Assembly: GCF_047345415.1 (NCBI RefSeq)
Contig: NZ_JBLFEP010000004.1
Location: 558,001-622,000 of the forward strand
From: Maribacter_C sp947494565
GTDB taxonomy: Bacteria; Bacteroidota; Bacteroidia; Flavobacteriales; Flavobacteriaceae
DNA: 64,000 nucleotides
Reading direction: 5' to 3'
In this document: positions 35,545 to 43,253 of the stretch, in pieces
Layout of the letters: each line of letters begins with the position of its first letter
How positions within the stretch are numbered: the stretch's first letter is position 1
The notes under the pieces: generated by a model
The model's input: the letters and a program-made list of their open reading frames with translations, nothing else
Databases searched by the model: none
Told to the model about the DNA's origin: nothing
Translations under genes and position numbers: made by a program

Positions 35545-35946
35545 ATGAAATTTACCCTCAACACAAACTATCTTATTCTAGCCGTGCTACTCTTTCTGAT
35601 CGAAGTTGCTATTGCCACCTTCTTCAAGTCAGGTTTTATCAGACACACCTTTGGTGATTTTCTGGTAGTCATCCTTCTCTATTGTTTCTTTAAAGGTTTT
35701 GTAGCGGGAAAATCGATTTCGATAGCCATGGTCACCTTGTGTATCGCCTTCGCCATTGAGTTTCTACAACTCACGGATTTTCTACAGCACCTCGGAATAA
35801 AGCAGTACCGCTGGGCCAACTTGATTTTCGGCAATTCGTTTAGCGTACAGGATTTGGTCGCCTACATCTTGGGTATTGCTGTGGTCATTATTTTGGAAAA
35901 GTCTTTGTCTTTGGGGCTGGGTATGGACTCCAGATCAGAGACATGA
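35545..35946 (+). CDS. DUF2809 membrane protein
   Basis: The 133-residue protein has four helices and the DUF2809 pattern: IATFFKSGFIRHTFGDFLVV, then AFAIEFLQLTDFLQHLGI and FSVQDLVAYILGIAVV. DUF2809 resembles VanZ-like small membrane proteins. The preceding heptamer array separates it from the DUF1361 gene, so the array is in its leader. Confidence 0.8.
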   Translation: MKFTLNTNYLILAVLLFLIEVAIATFFKSGFIRHTFGDFLVVILLYCFFKGFVAGKSISIAMVTLCIAFAIEFLQLTDFLQHLGIKQYRWANLIFGNSFSVQDLVAYILGIAVVIILEKSLSLGLGMDSRSET

Positions 35947-35956
35947 GACAGGAGAT

Positions 35957-36118
35957 ATGAGTTATGAGTTATGAGTTATGAGTTATGGGAAGATAGTGAT
36001 ATCATCTTATCTCAACTCCCAATATCAAATACTACCTTCAGGCATTTGGTATTATGAGTTATGAGTTATGGGAATTTAGTGATATCCCCTTATCTCAATA
36101 ACCACTATCAAACACGAC
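35957..36118. repeat. Duplicated intergenic unit with (ATGAGTT)n heads
   Basis: Two copies of a ~75-bp unit lie in tandem. Each starts with an (ATGAGTT)n run (about 4.4 units at 35957-35987, 2.5 units at 36054-36071). Each continues GGGAAnnTAGTGATATC, CTTATCTCAA and TATCAAAnAC. It lies in the gap between the convergent DUF2809 and dehydrogenase genes. Confidence 0.75.
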
Positions 36119-36137
36119 TATCTAGCGTCTAGCAACC

Positions 36138-37343
36138 CTACTCCTTGCCATCCACATAATCTTGCAAATAGGCGTAGCGTTTGGTGAGTTTTCCATTTTT
36201 GGTCATCCGGGCCCGTTCGAGAACGCCGTCTTCATCCCCATTGAAAAAAGCGGGAATCACATGTTTCAGAAAGGCGGCCCCAAAGCCAACACTGGCATCG
36301 CGTGGCAGTTCACATGGAAGATTGTCGACCGCCATAACGGCAACGGCCGATTTATTCTTGAAGTTCGTTTCTTTTTCCGTTTTTGGATCATATCCGTAAA
36401 TGGGCTTGGCAATTGTTGAAGGTCGGATGGTCGTAGCGATGGGACCGTCAATGTCACAACTCACATCGGCCACTACCTTAATCTTGAAATCGGGATGCTT
36501 TACATCTTCACGAGTGTATAAATAAGGGGCACCATCTCCATAAAAATGTCCGGCAATGTAAAAATCGGTCACTTTGGTGAACCTCGTAAAATTCGTTTTG
36601 TATTCATGGGGATTGGCAAAAAAATCCGCTTTGTTTCCCCGTACTCCGTCTTTGCGTTTGTTGTATTCCGAAGCATCGATTTGGCAGTATACCGGTTCGT
36701 CGAATTCCTCCTCCAGATAGTCCCCAACATTCACTTTCCGTAGGTTCATGGCATCGAGCATTTCACGAGCGCCGTTACCAACACGTCCACGGCCGGTAAG
36801 CATAATCTTGATATTCGGCAGTTTGATTTTGTTCAGTTCCGAAATTAATTCCTGCTGATCGGCCAAGGTTTCCGCTTTCGGTAATTTGAAAAGATCATAT
36901 TTGAGTCCGTAGGCCCGAAATCCGTTATAGGCACCGACAATACCGGCGTATCTTCCGAAGGCAACGACACGCTGTTCTTTCTGATTGGTGATTACCTCAT
37001 GATCATACAACTCGATGTTCTGGTCGAGAATCGCTTGAAGCAGCTTTCGATTATAAGGTTGTTTTTTGATCGTATGGGAAAAGAAAAAATACTTTTTGTT
37101 GGGAATCAGGGCATCTATAGGCACTTCTTTCACTCCCAAAAGCACATCACACTCCTCCATTTTGGAGGCCACCTCTAGCGCTACAGCTTTATACTCTGTA
37201 TTCTTAAAAACCCGAATCGGGGAAGGTTCTACGATAATCTCGGCCTTTGGGTAGTTTTCAAGGGCTTTTTGACAGGCTTCCGGGGACAATACTACCCGCC
37301 GGTCTGGTGGGTTTTTACGTTCTCTGATGATTCCGAATTTCAT
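36138..37343 (-). CDS. Alanine/saccharopine dehydrogenase-like NAD(P)-dependent oxidoreductase
   Basis: The 401-residue protein begins MKFGIIRERKNPPDRRVVLSP, the typical N-lobe of the alanine dehydrogenase/PNT/lysine-forming saccharopine dehydrogenase family. It continues with GVKEVP, FFSHTIKKQPYN and the Rossmann loop LTGRGRVGNGARE (about residue 180). DVSCDIDGPIATT and VDNLPCELPRDAS are conserved in saccharopine dehydrogenase-like members. It is cytoplasmic. It most resembles the L-lysine-forming saccharopine dehydrogenase group, but the substrate cannot be set from sequence. Confidence 0.8.
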   Translation of the reverse strand: MKFGIIRERKNPPDRRVVLSPEACQKALENYPKAEIIVEPSPIRVFKNTEYKAVALEVASKMEECDVLLGVKEVPIDALIPNKKYFFFSHTIKKQPYNRKLLQAILDQNIELYDHEVITNQKEQRVVAFGRYAGIVGAYNGFRAYGLKYDLFKLPKAETLADQQELISELNKIKLPNIKIMLTGRGRVGNGAREMLDAMNLRKVNVGDYLEEEFDEPVYCQIDASEYNKRKDGVRGNKADFFANPHEYKTNFTRFTKVTDFYIAGHFYGDGAPYLYTREDVKHPDFKIKVVADVSCDIDGPIATTIRPSTIAKPIYGYDPKTEKETNFKNKSAVAVMAVDNLPCELPRDASVGFGAAFLKHVIPAFFNGDEDGVLERARMTKNGKLTKRYAYLQDYVDGKE

Positions 37344-37785
37344 TCTTTACACTTTAGTTGGCTGTTGGTTTTGGTTTCTGGTTTAAAGTTTCAGGTCTGC
37401 CGAGCTTTCTGGTTTCTTCCAACCTTGAGTTCGGATTCAAGTATTTTAAACCCTTCGGCTACGATCAGGTTCCCCATCGAATTTACTAATGGAAGATTCG
37501 CCACTTCATATCTGTAAAGACCTTGGATATCACGTAACATGCAACCTACTTCGAACATCAGGTATCATGGCCCTTCGGCCGCCCTCAGCTTCCAAATCGA
37601 ATACTAACGAAGGATTTCACTTCAAGCATCTGACTTCAGACATCAAGCACTTCATATCTCACATTATGAACCGAACATCAAACTCCTTGAGTCTTGTCAA
37701 AAATCACACTACAACCGCTCTTTCCGTTTCAAATGTAACAGATGACAAGGCGATGGCAAAACTTTTTTTGGAATACTTTTTGGGG
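37344..37785. other. Repeat-rich intergenic region before the ncRNA candidate
   Basis: No gene is supported here. Two copies of the dispersed element CCCTTCGGCTACGATCAGG / CCCTTCGGCCGCCCTCAGC occur at 37451-37469 and 37571-37589. A third, CCCTTCGGCTACGCTCAGG, lies at 37961-37979 near ssrA. Short direct repeats of the type TCACTTCAAGCATC/ACTTCAGACATC are also present. Confidence 0.5.
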
Positions 37786-37793
37786 TATCTTTG
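37767..37793 (+). promoter_or_regulatory. Strong promoter of ncRNA candidate
   Basis: TTTG at 37767-37770 (-33) and TATCTTTG at 37786-37793 (-7), 19 bp apart start to start, match the Bacteroidota primary promoter exactly. No ORF follows within the next 200 bp. Confidence 0.65.
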
Positions 37794-37796
37794 TCG

Positions 37797-37915
37797 GCTG
37801 ACCCTATAGCATTTAGGGTTTGCGTTAGGGATAGCAGCGGTTACCCCGCACCCATTGTAGCTTCGGCGGAAATGGGGAGGCGTATGAGCGAATAGCCCGC
37901 TCGAACGCCCTAAAG
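37797..37915 (+). ncRNA. Candidate structured small RNA upstream of ssrA
   Basis: About 120 nt follow a perfect promoter with no coding frame. Predicted stems: ACCCTA/TAGGGT (37801-37806 with 37814-37819); a closing stem TTAGGG (37825-37830) with CCCTAA (37908-37913), or alternatively GCGTT with AACGC; GCGG/CCGC (37837-37849); and CCCATT/AATGGG (37851-37876). The bulged closing stem around hairpins recalls a 6S-like or other flavobacterial RNA, but I cannot assign a family. The exact ends are estimates. Confidence 0.45.
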
Positions 37916-38023
37916 TTCTTTGAAAAAAATCATTGAGAGAAGAATAGCTCTGATAGTAGTCCCTTCGGCTACGCTCAGGGTTCAATTCGATAACGGTATG
38001 CTACGCCTACCTATCTCATTGAA

Positions 38024-38422
38024 GGGGCCGACTGGTTTTGACAGCGAGACCAATGGCAATATAAGCATGTCGAGCGCTGGTGAACAGCTCGTTAATCTCA
38101 TTTTCCACACTTTTAATTGGCGATAATAACTACGCTCTTGCCGCTTAATCTGAATTACAGTAAGATTTAGCCTCGTCTCCGCAAGGCGGAGAAGCGAGAT
38201 GTTCCTGAATAGCCCTTGTTGACGGCGATTCATTTAGGAGCACCATAAAAGTCAACACAAGGTCGATATTCGCTTTGGTATCGGCACTAAAACTTAAAGA
38301 AGCTAAGTGTATGTTAGGCGGTTTCCGGTCAGGCATACATCGAAAACCAAACGGTAACTAAGCATGTAGAAAGTATTGTAATTGCTTGTTTGGACGAGGG
38401 TTCGAATCCCTCCGGCTCCACA
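38024..38422 (+). ncRNA. ssrA: Transfer-messenger RNA (tmRNA)
   Basis: The 5' end GGGGCCGACTGGTTTTGACA pairs with the 3' end CGGCTCC to form the tRNA-like acceptor stem, and the T-arm is GAGGGTTCGAATCCCTC. The CCA is not encoded. The tag reading frame at 38119-38148 encodes GDNNYALAA and stop, the Bacteroidota tag (ALAA degron). It rescues stalled ribosomes with SmpB. Its 3' end is the attachment site of the island that follows, and the 3' sequence is duplicated at 38563, 47860 and 48015. The gene itself appears intact. Confidence 0.97.
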
Positions 38423-38577
38423 ACACTCAATAATACGCAGCAGATTGGGTTTTGGTAAAATGCCAAACTCGCTTGAGTATTTTACCAAAATCAAGATGCC
38501 CATTGCCTAAGCAATGGGTGTTTTTATTTGCAGAACCGATTAGGAGGGGAAAACGAAGTTAATCCCTCCGACTCCAC
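38407..38577. repeat. Island left direct repeat (attL-like), with cores A1 and A2
   Basis: This ~170-bp segment is repeated at 47860-48029. It begins with the tmRNA 3' core TCCCTCCGGCTCCAC (A1, 38407-38421) and ends with a second core TCCCTCCGACTCCAC (A2, 38563-38577). Between them it holds an inverted repeat (GGTTTTGGTAAAAT / ATTTTACCAAAATC) and a terminator. Identity to the right copy is roughly 85% by eye. Confidence 0.85.
38498..38527 (+). terminator. tmRNA-proximal rho-independent terminator
   Basis: Stem CCCATTGC/GCAATGGG (plus one G-T pair), loop CTAA, followed by GTTTTTATTT. It lies 77 bp after the tmRNA end and recurs in the right repeat at 47950-47977. Confidence 0.75.
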
Positions 38578-38581
38578 TTCC

Positions 38582-38608
38582 AAAAGCTACCTTGAGGTAG
38601 CTTTTTTT
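38582..38608 (+). terminator. Second terminator after core A2
   Basis: A perfect 10-bp stem AAAAGCTACC/GGTAGCTTTT with loop TTGA runs into TTTTTTT. It sits 5 bp after core A2, just as an A-rich/T-rich hairpin follows core B2 at 48029. Confidence 0.85.
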
Positions 38609-39045
38609 GGTTGCGCCTCCGTGATTCGAAGGCCAATGCGTCAAAACGCTCCAAGCTCGCTTGAGCATTTTATAAAATTCACTAACTAAAAATTGCAACA
38701 TTGCTTTAGCGTGTAACCCTCTTGCCTTACATTTCTCACTCGCAAAAGCTCGTTTTAAAATGTAAACACGATGTGCTTTCTGTACCTATCAAAGCCCAAT
38801 AGGGCATGACAGATTTTATGTATCCTAAAAATTCATAACAAAAGATATTTTGAGAAATATAGATTGAATCCAATTGATATAAACTCCTATTAAAATGGCT
38901 AATTAATGGTCTTTTTTGTCCAATAATAGTAGTTAACCCAATTTAAAGGAAACTTGGGTTGTGTGCGGCTTCTTTCATTTAATGGGCTTTACACCAAATG
39001 AATGTTTCAATTAGTGCAAAATACATCAGAAAATTTTAAAATATT
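38609..39045. other. Non-coding left arm of the island
   Basis: No convincing gene. A degenerate third copy of part of the direct repeat is visible at about 38653-38682 (CCAAGCTCGCTTGAGCATTTT, matching CCAAACTCGCTTGAGTATTTT at 38463). The base composition becomes AT-rich from about 38820, marking the foreign segment. Confidence 0.5.
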
Positions 39046-39061
39046 GCATATCGAGATATGC
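39046..39061. promoter_or_regulatory. Palindromic operator O1 of toxin-antitoxin pair
   Basis: GCATATCGAGATATGC is a perfect 7-2-7 palindrome, 73 bp before the antitoxin-like start. Its half-site GCATATCG recurs in O2. Confidence 0.6.
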
Positions 39062-39112
39062 GATATTTTTTTACATTATATTGTTTTTCAATTATTTATG
39101 TCTTATTATTGC

Positions 39113-39124
39113 ATATCGCGATAT
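39113..39124. promoter_or_regulatory. Palindromic operator O2 of toxin-antitoxin pair
   Basis: ATATCGCGATAT is a perfect 12-bp palindrome preceded by GC (GCATATCG half-site as in O1). It ends 9 bp before the ATG at 39134. The centres of O1 and O2 are 65 bp apart, close to six helical turns. Confidence 0.6.
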
Positions 39125-39133
39125 AAAATAATT

Positions 39134-39652
39134 ATGGCTAAAAGCAGTTTACAGCAGATGAAACCTCAAGATATAGTGGTCTTGGCGAAACTAATTACCA
39201 TAAACGATTCGGACTACACTCAAATGGCGTTGTCCCAAATGCTTTACATGAGCCAGTCAGAGATCAGTAGTTCAATATCGAGGTCATCATACTCAGGACT
39301 TCTGATAAACAAGGGCAAAGAAGTAAACCGAAAATTGTTTTTTGATTTTATTAAATATGGTTTGGCGGTGGTATTCCCCCAACATCCAGGTGCCATTGTA
39401 AGAGGAACAGTGACTGCACATAGCGCACCACCATTGGATATGGAAATTGTAAGTGAGGAAAAGTATGTCTGGCCCTATGCCAAAGGTAAATCTCGAGGTC
39501 AAAGCATTGCACCTTTGTACCCAACAGTACCCAAAGCTGCTGCCTTAGACACTCATCTGCATGAATTATTGGCCTTAATGGATGCTGTTCGGGTAGGCAA
39601 GGCACGAGAAAAAAACTTAGCAATAGAACTGTTAGAGCAGCACATATGCTAA
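39134..39652 (+). CDS. Antitoxin-like winged-helix protein of nucleotidyltransferase TA pair
   Basis: The protein has 172 residues with start 39134 (MAKSSLQQMKPQDIVVLAKL). An earlier ATG at 39002 would translate through both operators. The N-terminal helical/HTH part (DYTQMALSQMLYMSQSEISSSISRSSYSGL) looks like a DNA-binding helix-turn-helix that would recognise the upstream palindromes. A C-terminal ~90-residue domain follows (YVWPYAKGKSRGQSIAPLYP). The stop overlaps the next start by 7 bp. The pairing with a nucleotidyltransferase and autoregulatory-looking operators fit an AbiE/MNT-type type IV system (inference). Confidence 0.65.
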   Translation: MAKSSLQQMKPQDIVVLAKLITINDSDYTQMALSQMLYMSQSEISSSISRSSYSGLLINKGKEVNRKLFFDFIKYGLAVVFPQHPGAIVRGTVTAHSAPPLDMEIVSEEKYVWPYAKGKSRGQSIAPLYPTVPKAAALDTHLHELLALMDAVRVGKAREKNLAIELLEQHIC

Positions 39653-40341
39653 ACACTTTAATCAATAGAGCGGCCACAAAAAAAGTGGCTAAGGCCTTAG
39701 GGGACCTAAATGATAAAGTGGTTTATGTTGGCGGGGCCATGGTGAGCCTTTATATTGATGACTCCGCAGCGGAAGATATTAGACCTACCAAAGATCTTGA
39801 CCTCACTTTTCAGGTAGCCAGCTTTGCCGAATTAGAAGAATTACGAGAACAACTGATTCAAAAAGGATTTACCCAAAACGCAGAAGATACTGTAAATTGT
39901 CGATTTCGATACAAAGATTTAAAAGTGGATATAATGTCAACTCAAAGCGTGGGTTGGGCACCTTCTAATCCATGGTTTGCCAAAGGTTTTGAAAAGGCTA
40001 TTACCAAAACAATAGATGAATTAACCATAAAAGTGTTGCCACTACCCTACTTTTTGGCCACAAAAATGGAGGCATTTTTTGATAGAGGTATTAATGATTT
40101 TTATGCCAGTCATGATTTGGAAGATATGACCTACTTGTTCAATTACACGACAGATATTGATGTGCAAATTCTAGCTTCTGAAAATGAAGTAAAGCTATAT
40201 TTGATTAAAAAACTAAAAGCACTCGCAAAGGATAGAACAATCCTTACAGCCATTCGTGGAAGTTTGTATTACGATCAAGCAGATGAACGAATGGAAATCA
40301 TTCAACAACGTATTCAAAATATCTCTGAAGGTTCAGAGTAA
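39646..40341 (+). CDS. Nucleotidyltransferase toxin (AbiEii/MNT-like)
   Basis: The 231-residue protein has a nucleotidyltransferase fold: YVGGAMVSLYIDDSAA (GG motif; the classical S is displaced) then TKDLDLTF (the DxD metal pair) and KVDIMS (third Asp). The late part is helical: LPYFLATKMEAFFDRG, with K and E as in DUF6036/AbiEii-like families. It probably transfers nucleotides to tRNA or protein targets, as do characterised members of this group. It is translationally coupled to the upstream HTH protein. It is the last gene of island unit 1. Confidence 0.75.
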   Translation: MLNTLINRAATKKVAKALGDLNDKVVYVGGAMVSLYIDDSAAEDIRPTKDLDLTFQVASFAELEELREQLIQKGFTQNAEDTVNCRFRYKDLKVDIMSTQSVGWAPSNPWFAKGFEKAITKTIDELTIKVLPLPYFLATKMEAFFDRGINDFYASHDLEDMTYLFNYTTDIDVQILASENEVKLYLIKKLKALAKDRTILTAIRGSLYYDQADERMEIIQQRIQNISEGSE

Positions 40342-40384
40342 TACCTTTCATTACCGGTAATACAATCTACAAACAAAAGCGACT

Positions 40385-40458
40385 TATTCGGTGAGCACAA
40401 TAATACTAAGACCCGGAAACCTAAATAAACTAAGCTATGAAAAATTTAGGTTCTGGTC
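40385..40458. repeat. Island end-module, copy 1
   Basis: Outer boxes TATTCGGTGAGCA (40385-40397) and TTAGGTTCTGGTC (40446-40458) are 61 bp apart, start to start. The same boxes at the same spacing occur at 47788-47861. In this copy the inner part forms a hairpin: GACC..AACCTAAAT (40410-40425) pairs with ATTTAGGTT..GGTC (40444-40458). It could also act as a bidirectional terminator between the convergent toxin and NACHT genes. Confidence 0.7.
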
Positions 40459-40467
40459 TTTATACAT

Positions 40468-43089
40468 CTATTTGAAGTACTCTGGATAATTGGGCTTTCG
40501 GTATTTTATATCATTAATAATTGTATTTGTCTCAAAAAACAAATTCCTTTTAATCGAGTTTTTCTGTTCAATTAGACTAATTAAATAACTCATGAAGTTT
40601 TTGTTTCCAGCTTGGGTTCCCAGATTCGCTTTAATTTTTGATTTATTTTGTTTTTCAATTGAACTATAGTCCGTTAAGTCCCCGTCTGGTTCAAAAACGT
40701 ATTTCTTGGAAATAAAAACATACTCCCTAATTATGTCAGCAATATTTTCAATCAAAGTATCGCGTTTGAATTTATTCAACCAGTTCTCTATGTCTCTTAA
40801 AAGTAGCTTGCTATCTATCTCGTTAAGAGCCTTATAATCGGAAATTGTCTCAAAATGAAGAATCTGAGATTTTAGATTTGCCCAAATGTCATTAATTGAA
40901 TCCTGAGAAAAGTAAAATTGTTTTTTTGTTTTTTCAAATGATTTAAGATATCGCTCCCTATCTCTTTTAGATTTAATTAATAGCGTAAAAACATCTTTGT
41001 TCGAGAAAAGACTGGTACTATTAAAAAATTCGCTGAATTTATCAGGACTATATTTTTTTACAAAAAATAATAACTCCACTTTGAAGTTTTGATCTCTCCA
41101 ATCTAAATTGGAAATTAACTTGACTAAGCTATCATCAAACTCCATATTGCTTATCGAAAACCATAAATCATACCTATACTCCCTAATTTTGATTAATGAG
41201 TTTAGGCATGCCTTCGATTCTTCAAAATCACTCAACAGAAAAAGATGTTTAATCAGACTCAATCCAGTGACAGGTTCATAATTTGTACCATTACCTATTA
41301 AAAAGTCTTGAAGATCTAACTTAGATACAAAAAAAAGGACTTCGCATATTAATTCGAATTTGCCTCCTTCTCTACTATGGAATTTATCTTCTAGGCTAGT
41401 CTTTAAATACCTTACAAAAGAATCACTGAAATGAGCTTTAGTTAATAAATAATATGAAAGTTTAAATGAACTTGTATTGCGTTCAATTTGATTCTCAATG
41501 AACTCTTCAACTATTTTGTTGTAGCTATAGTTTTCAGGAAGATATTTTGTAAAATAAAAACTTGATGTCAAAGATTGTTTAAAATTTTGGCTCTGTTTCG
41601 ATTTTCTTAAAACGTGCATTAGCACTTCATTTTGAAAAGAAGAATCTTTAAATCTGGAAGTGGTTACAAAATAATTCATAAACTCTAGGTAACCTCTGTT
41701 GCCTAATTCTTTTAGGAAATTTGAATACTCTTCAGGATTGTAATAATATTTTGCTGCTAACACTTCTCTAAACCTTCTATGAGGAAAATCATATAGCGTT
41801 CCCTTTCGGTCTTTTTGAATAACTGTGAATACATTACAATTAATCAACTGCATTGCAAAGTTTGGGTCATCCTTTTTGGACTCCTTTAGCTCCCTTATTA
41901 TTGTTTTTCTCAGCTCAACATCTATGTCCTTATAATTATTGACAAAATGTACTATTTCTCGATTTAAATATTGGTCGTTAAAAACGGGAGGCTCTAATTC
42001 AAAAGTTTTTGCTGCAAAATATTTCAAGAACTCTACTTTCTCGTCGTAATAATCATTCCTTCTTTTAGTTATAGCCTCAATCTGGGCGTCAGAAAGATTT
42101 GAATTTTGAGCCTTAATATGATCTAAATCCTTGAGAAGTAATTCAATACAATCAGAGATAAGATTTTCTATGTTGTCAATCCAATCGATATTGTGCTTAT
42201 CAGAATCCTTGACTTTGTCAATATACAAATAGCACATAACTGTCAGGAAAAGAGGATTCTTCGACATATCTCTGAATTCTTGGTCGTTTGATTGATTTAT
42301 AGATTCGATAAAATATTCATCATTAAGTTTGTCTTTAATTCCTTCGAACTTCTTTTGACTTGTATATCTTTTGAAAATTTTAGAAACAAGCATATTTCTA
42401 TTACTGCCTACTCCCATTAGTTGGACTGCCCTAAAGTTGGCAGGTGGCGCTAAAAACTCTCCACTACCCAAACTAAGTAAAGGGTAATGATAGAAAAAAT
42501 CCTTTCTTGAGGAAAGCCATACTCTACATTGGTTAAAGAGTTCGTATAATTCAATATCTTCTTTATTAATGTTCTTCTTCCAATTCTCTTCCATTGGAAA
42601 CATTATAGCTTCCAGTTCTTCCCTAATAAAATTTCGTCCCTCGCCAAAATATATCTCATCGTAGCCATCTAGGAAAAACATTAGTTTTGAATCTATCAAT
42701 AGATTGGTAAAGTGTTTTCTACTCTTAATGAAACTTATTGAATTCAACGTATATTCCAAAATTGGTGAAGGACTTATATTCTTTAATAGTTTTAACTGTA
42801 CGAATATTGGAATTACATTTTCACTTTTGTTTAAGAATCTAGATTTAGTCTTTTCATTAAGAATTGATAAAATAGCATACCTTTGAAGTGTTGTTTTGCC
42901 AAATCCAGCAGCTCCTAGAAAAAGAATTTTTTGATTAGAAATTAAACGTTCTTGGTTATTTATATTTTTTACTATTTCTGAATTCTCTAGGTTTAGGGTC
43001 GATAGATTTAAAGATCCTATCTCCACTTCAACATAATCCTCTAAAACTTCGAAATCAGCACCCTTATATAGAAAAGGCATACTGCTCAC
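40468..43089 (-). CDS. NACHT-domain STAND ATPase (bacterial NLR-like)
   Basis: The 873-residue protein has a NACHT module starting near residue 53. Walker A is LGAAGFGKTT (59-67), the NACHT-type Walker B is FFLDGYDEI (D141, D144, E145), a sensor region is WLSSRKDF (R195), and the NPLFLTVMC helix lies at residues 278-286. The ~430-residue C-terminal part is helical without recognisable repeats and would be the sensor. The N-terminus before the P-loop is only ~50 residues, so there is no room for a fused effector. The family includes anti-phage NLR-like proteins. The effector may be the small membrane protein encoded just upstream (inference). AT-rich codon use marks it as island cargo. Confidence 0.85.
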   Translation of the reverse strand: MSSMPFLYKGADFEVLEDYVEVEIGSLNLSTLNLENSEIVKNINNQERLISNQKILFLGAAGFGKTTLQRYAILSILNEKTKSRFLNKSENVIPIFVQLKLLKNISPSPILEYTLNSISFIKSRKHFTNLLIDSKLMFFLDGYDEIYFGEGRNFIREELEAIMFPMEENWKKNINKEDIELYELFNQCRVWLSSRKDFFYHYPLLSLGSGEFLAPPANFRAVQLMGVGSNRNMLVSKIFKRYTSQKKFEGIKDKLNDEYFIESINQSNDQEFRDMSKNPLFLTVMCYLYIDKVKDSDKHNIDWIDNIENLISDCIELLLKDLDHIKAQNSNLSDAQIEAITKRRNDYYDEKVEFLKYFAAKTFELEPPVFNDQYLNREIVHFVNNYKDIDVELRKTIIRELKESKKDDPNFAMQLINCNVFTVIQKDRKGTLYDFPHRRFREVLAAKYYYNPEEYSNFLKELGNRGYLEFMNYFVTTSRFKDSSFQNEVLMHVLRKSKQSQNFKQSLTSSFYFTKYLPENYSYNKIVEEFIENQIERNTSSFKLSYYLLTKAHFSDSFVRYLKTSLEDKFHSREGGKFELICEVLFFVSKLDLQDFLIGNGTNYEPVTGLSLIKHLFLLSDFEESKACLNSLIKIREYRYDLWFSISNMEFDDSLVKLISNLDWRDQNFKVELLFFVKKYSPDKFSEFFNSTSLFSNKDVFTLLIKSKRDRERYLKSFEKTKKQFYFSQDSINDIWANLKSQILHFETISDYKALNEIDSKLLLRDIENWLNKFKRDTLIENIADIIREYVFISKKYVFEPDGDLTDYSSIEKQNKSKIKANLGTQAGNKNFMSYLISLIEQKNSIKRNLFFETNTIINDIKYRKPNYPEYFK

Positions 43090-43142
43090 CAGCTCACCAA
43101 GTAAGGATTTGTAATTTTTGAGTGAAGCATATTTAGGAAGAT

Positions 43143-43253
43143 TTATGCGTTTTTATATTTTCTAGAAAAAAAGGTGATTATGGCTGTAACTGCAAATACA
43201 ATGAGTCCTTGAACAAGGAAGTTATCTAATACATTTTCCACAAAAGAATACAT
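43143..43253 (-). CDS. 36-residue single-TM protein upstream of NACHT gene
   Basis: This is a short ORF on the NACHT strand, 53 bp upstream of the NACHT start. The product begins MYSFVENVLDNFLVQ, has one hydrophobic helix (GLIVFAVTAIITFF, about residues 16-29) and a basic tail SRKYKNA, so the orientation should be N-out or N-peripheral with a positive cytosolic end. It is too short for coding statistics. Support comes from the ATG/stop frame, the clean TM with positive-inside tail, and its position in an operon-like arrangement. It could be a membrane effector, anchor or type I toxin. Confidence 0.5.
   Translation of the reverse strand: MYSFVENVLDNFLVQGLIVFAVTAIITFFSRKYKNA

Noticed and set aside
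39002..39652. Antitoxin start at 39002 (216 residues)
   Set aside because: It would translate both palindromic operators, and the first 44 residues look non-coding. 39134 is preferred.
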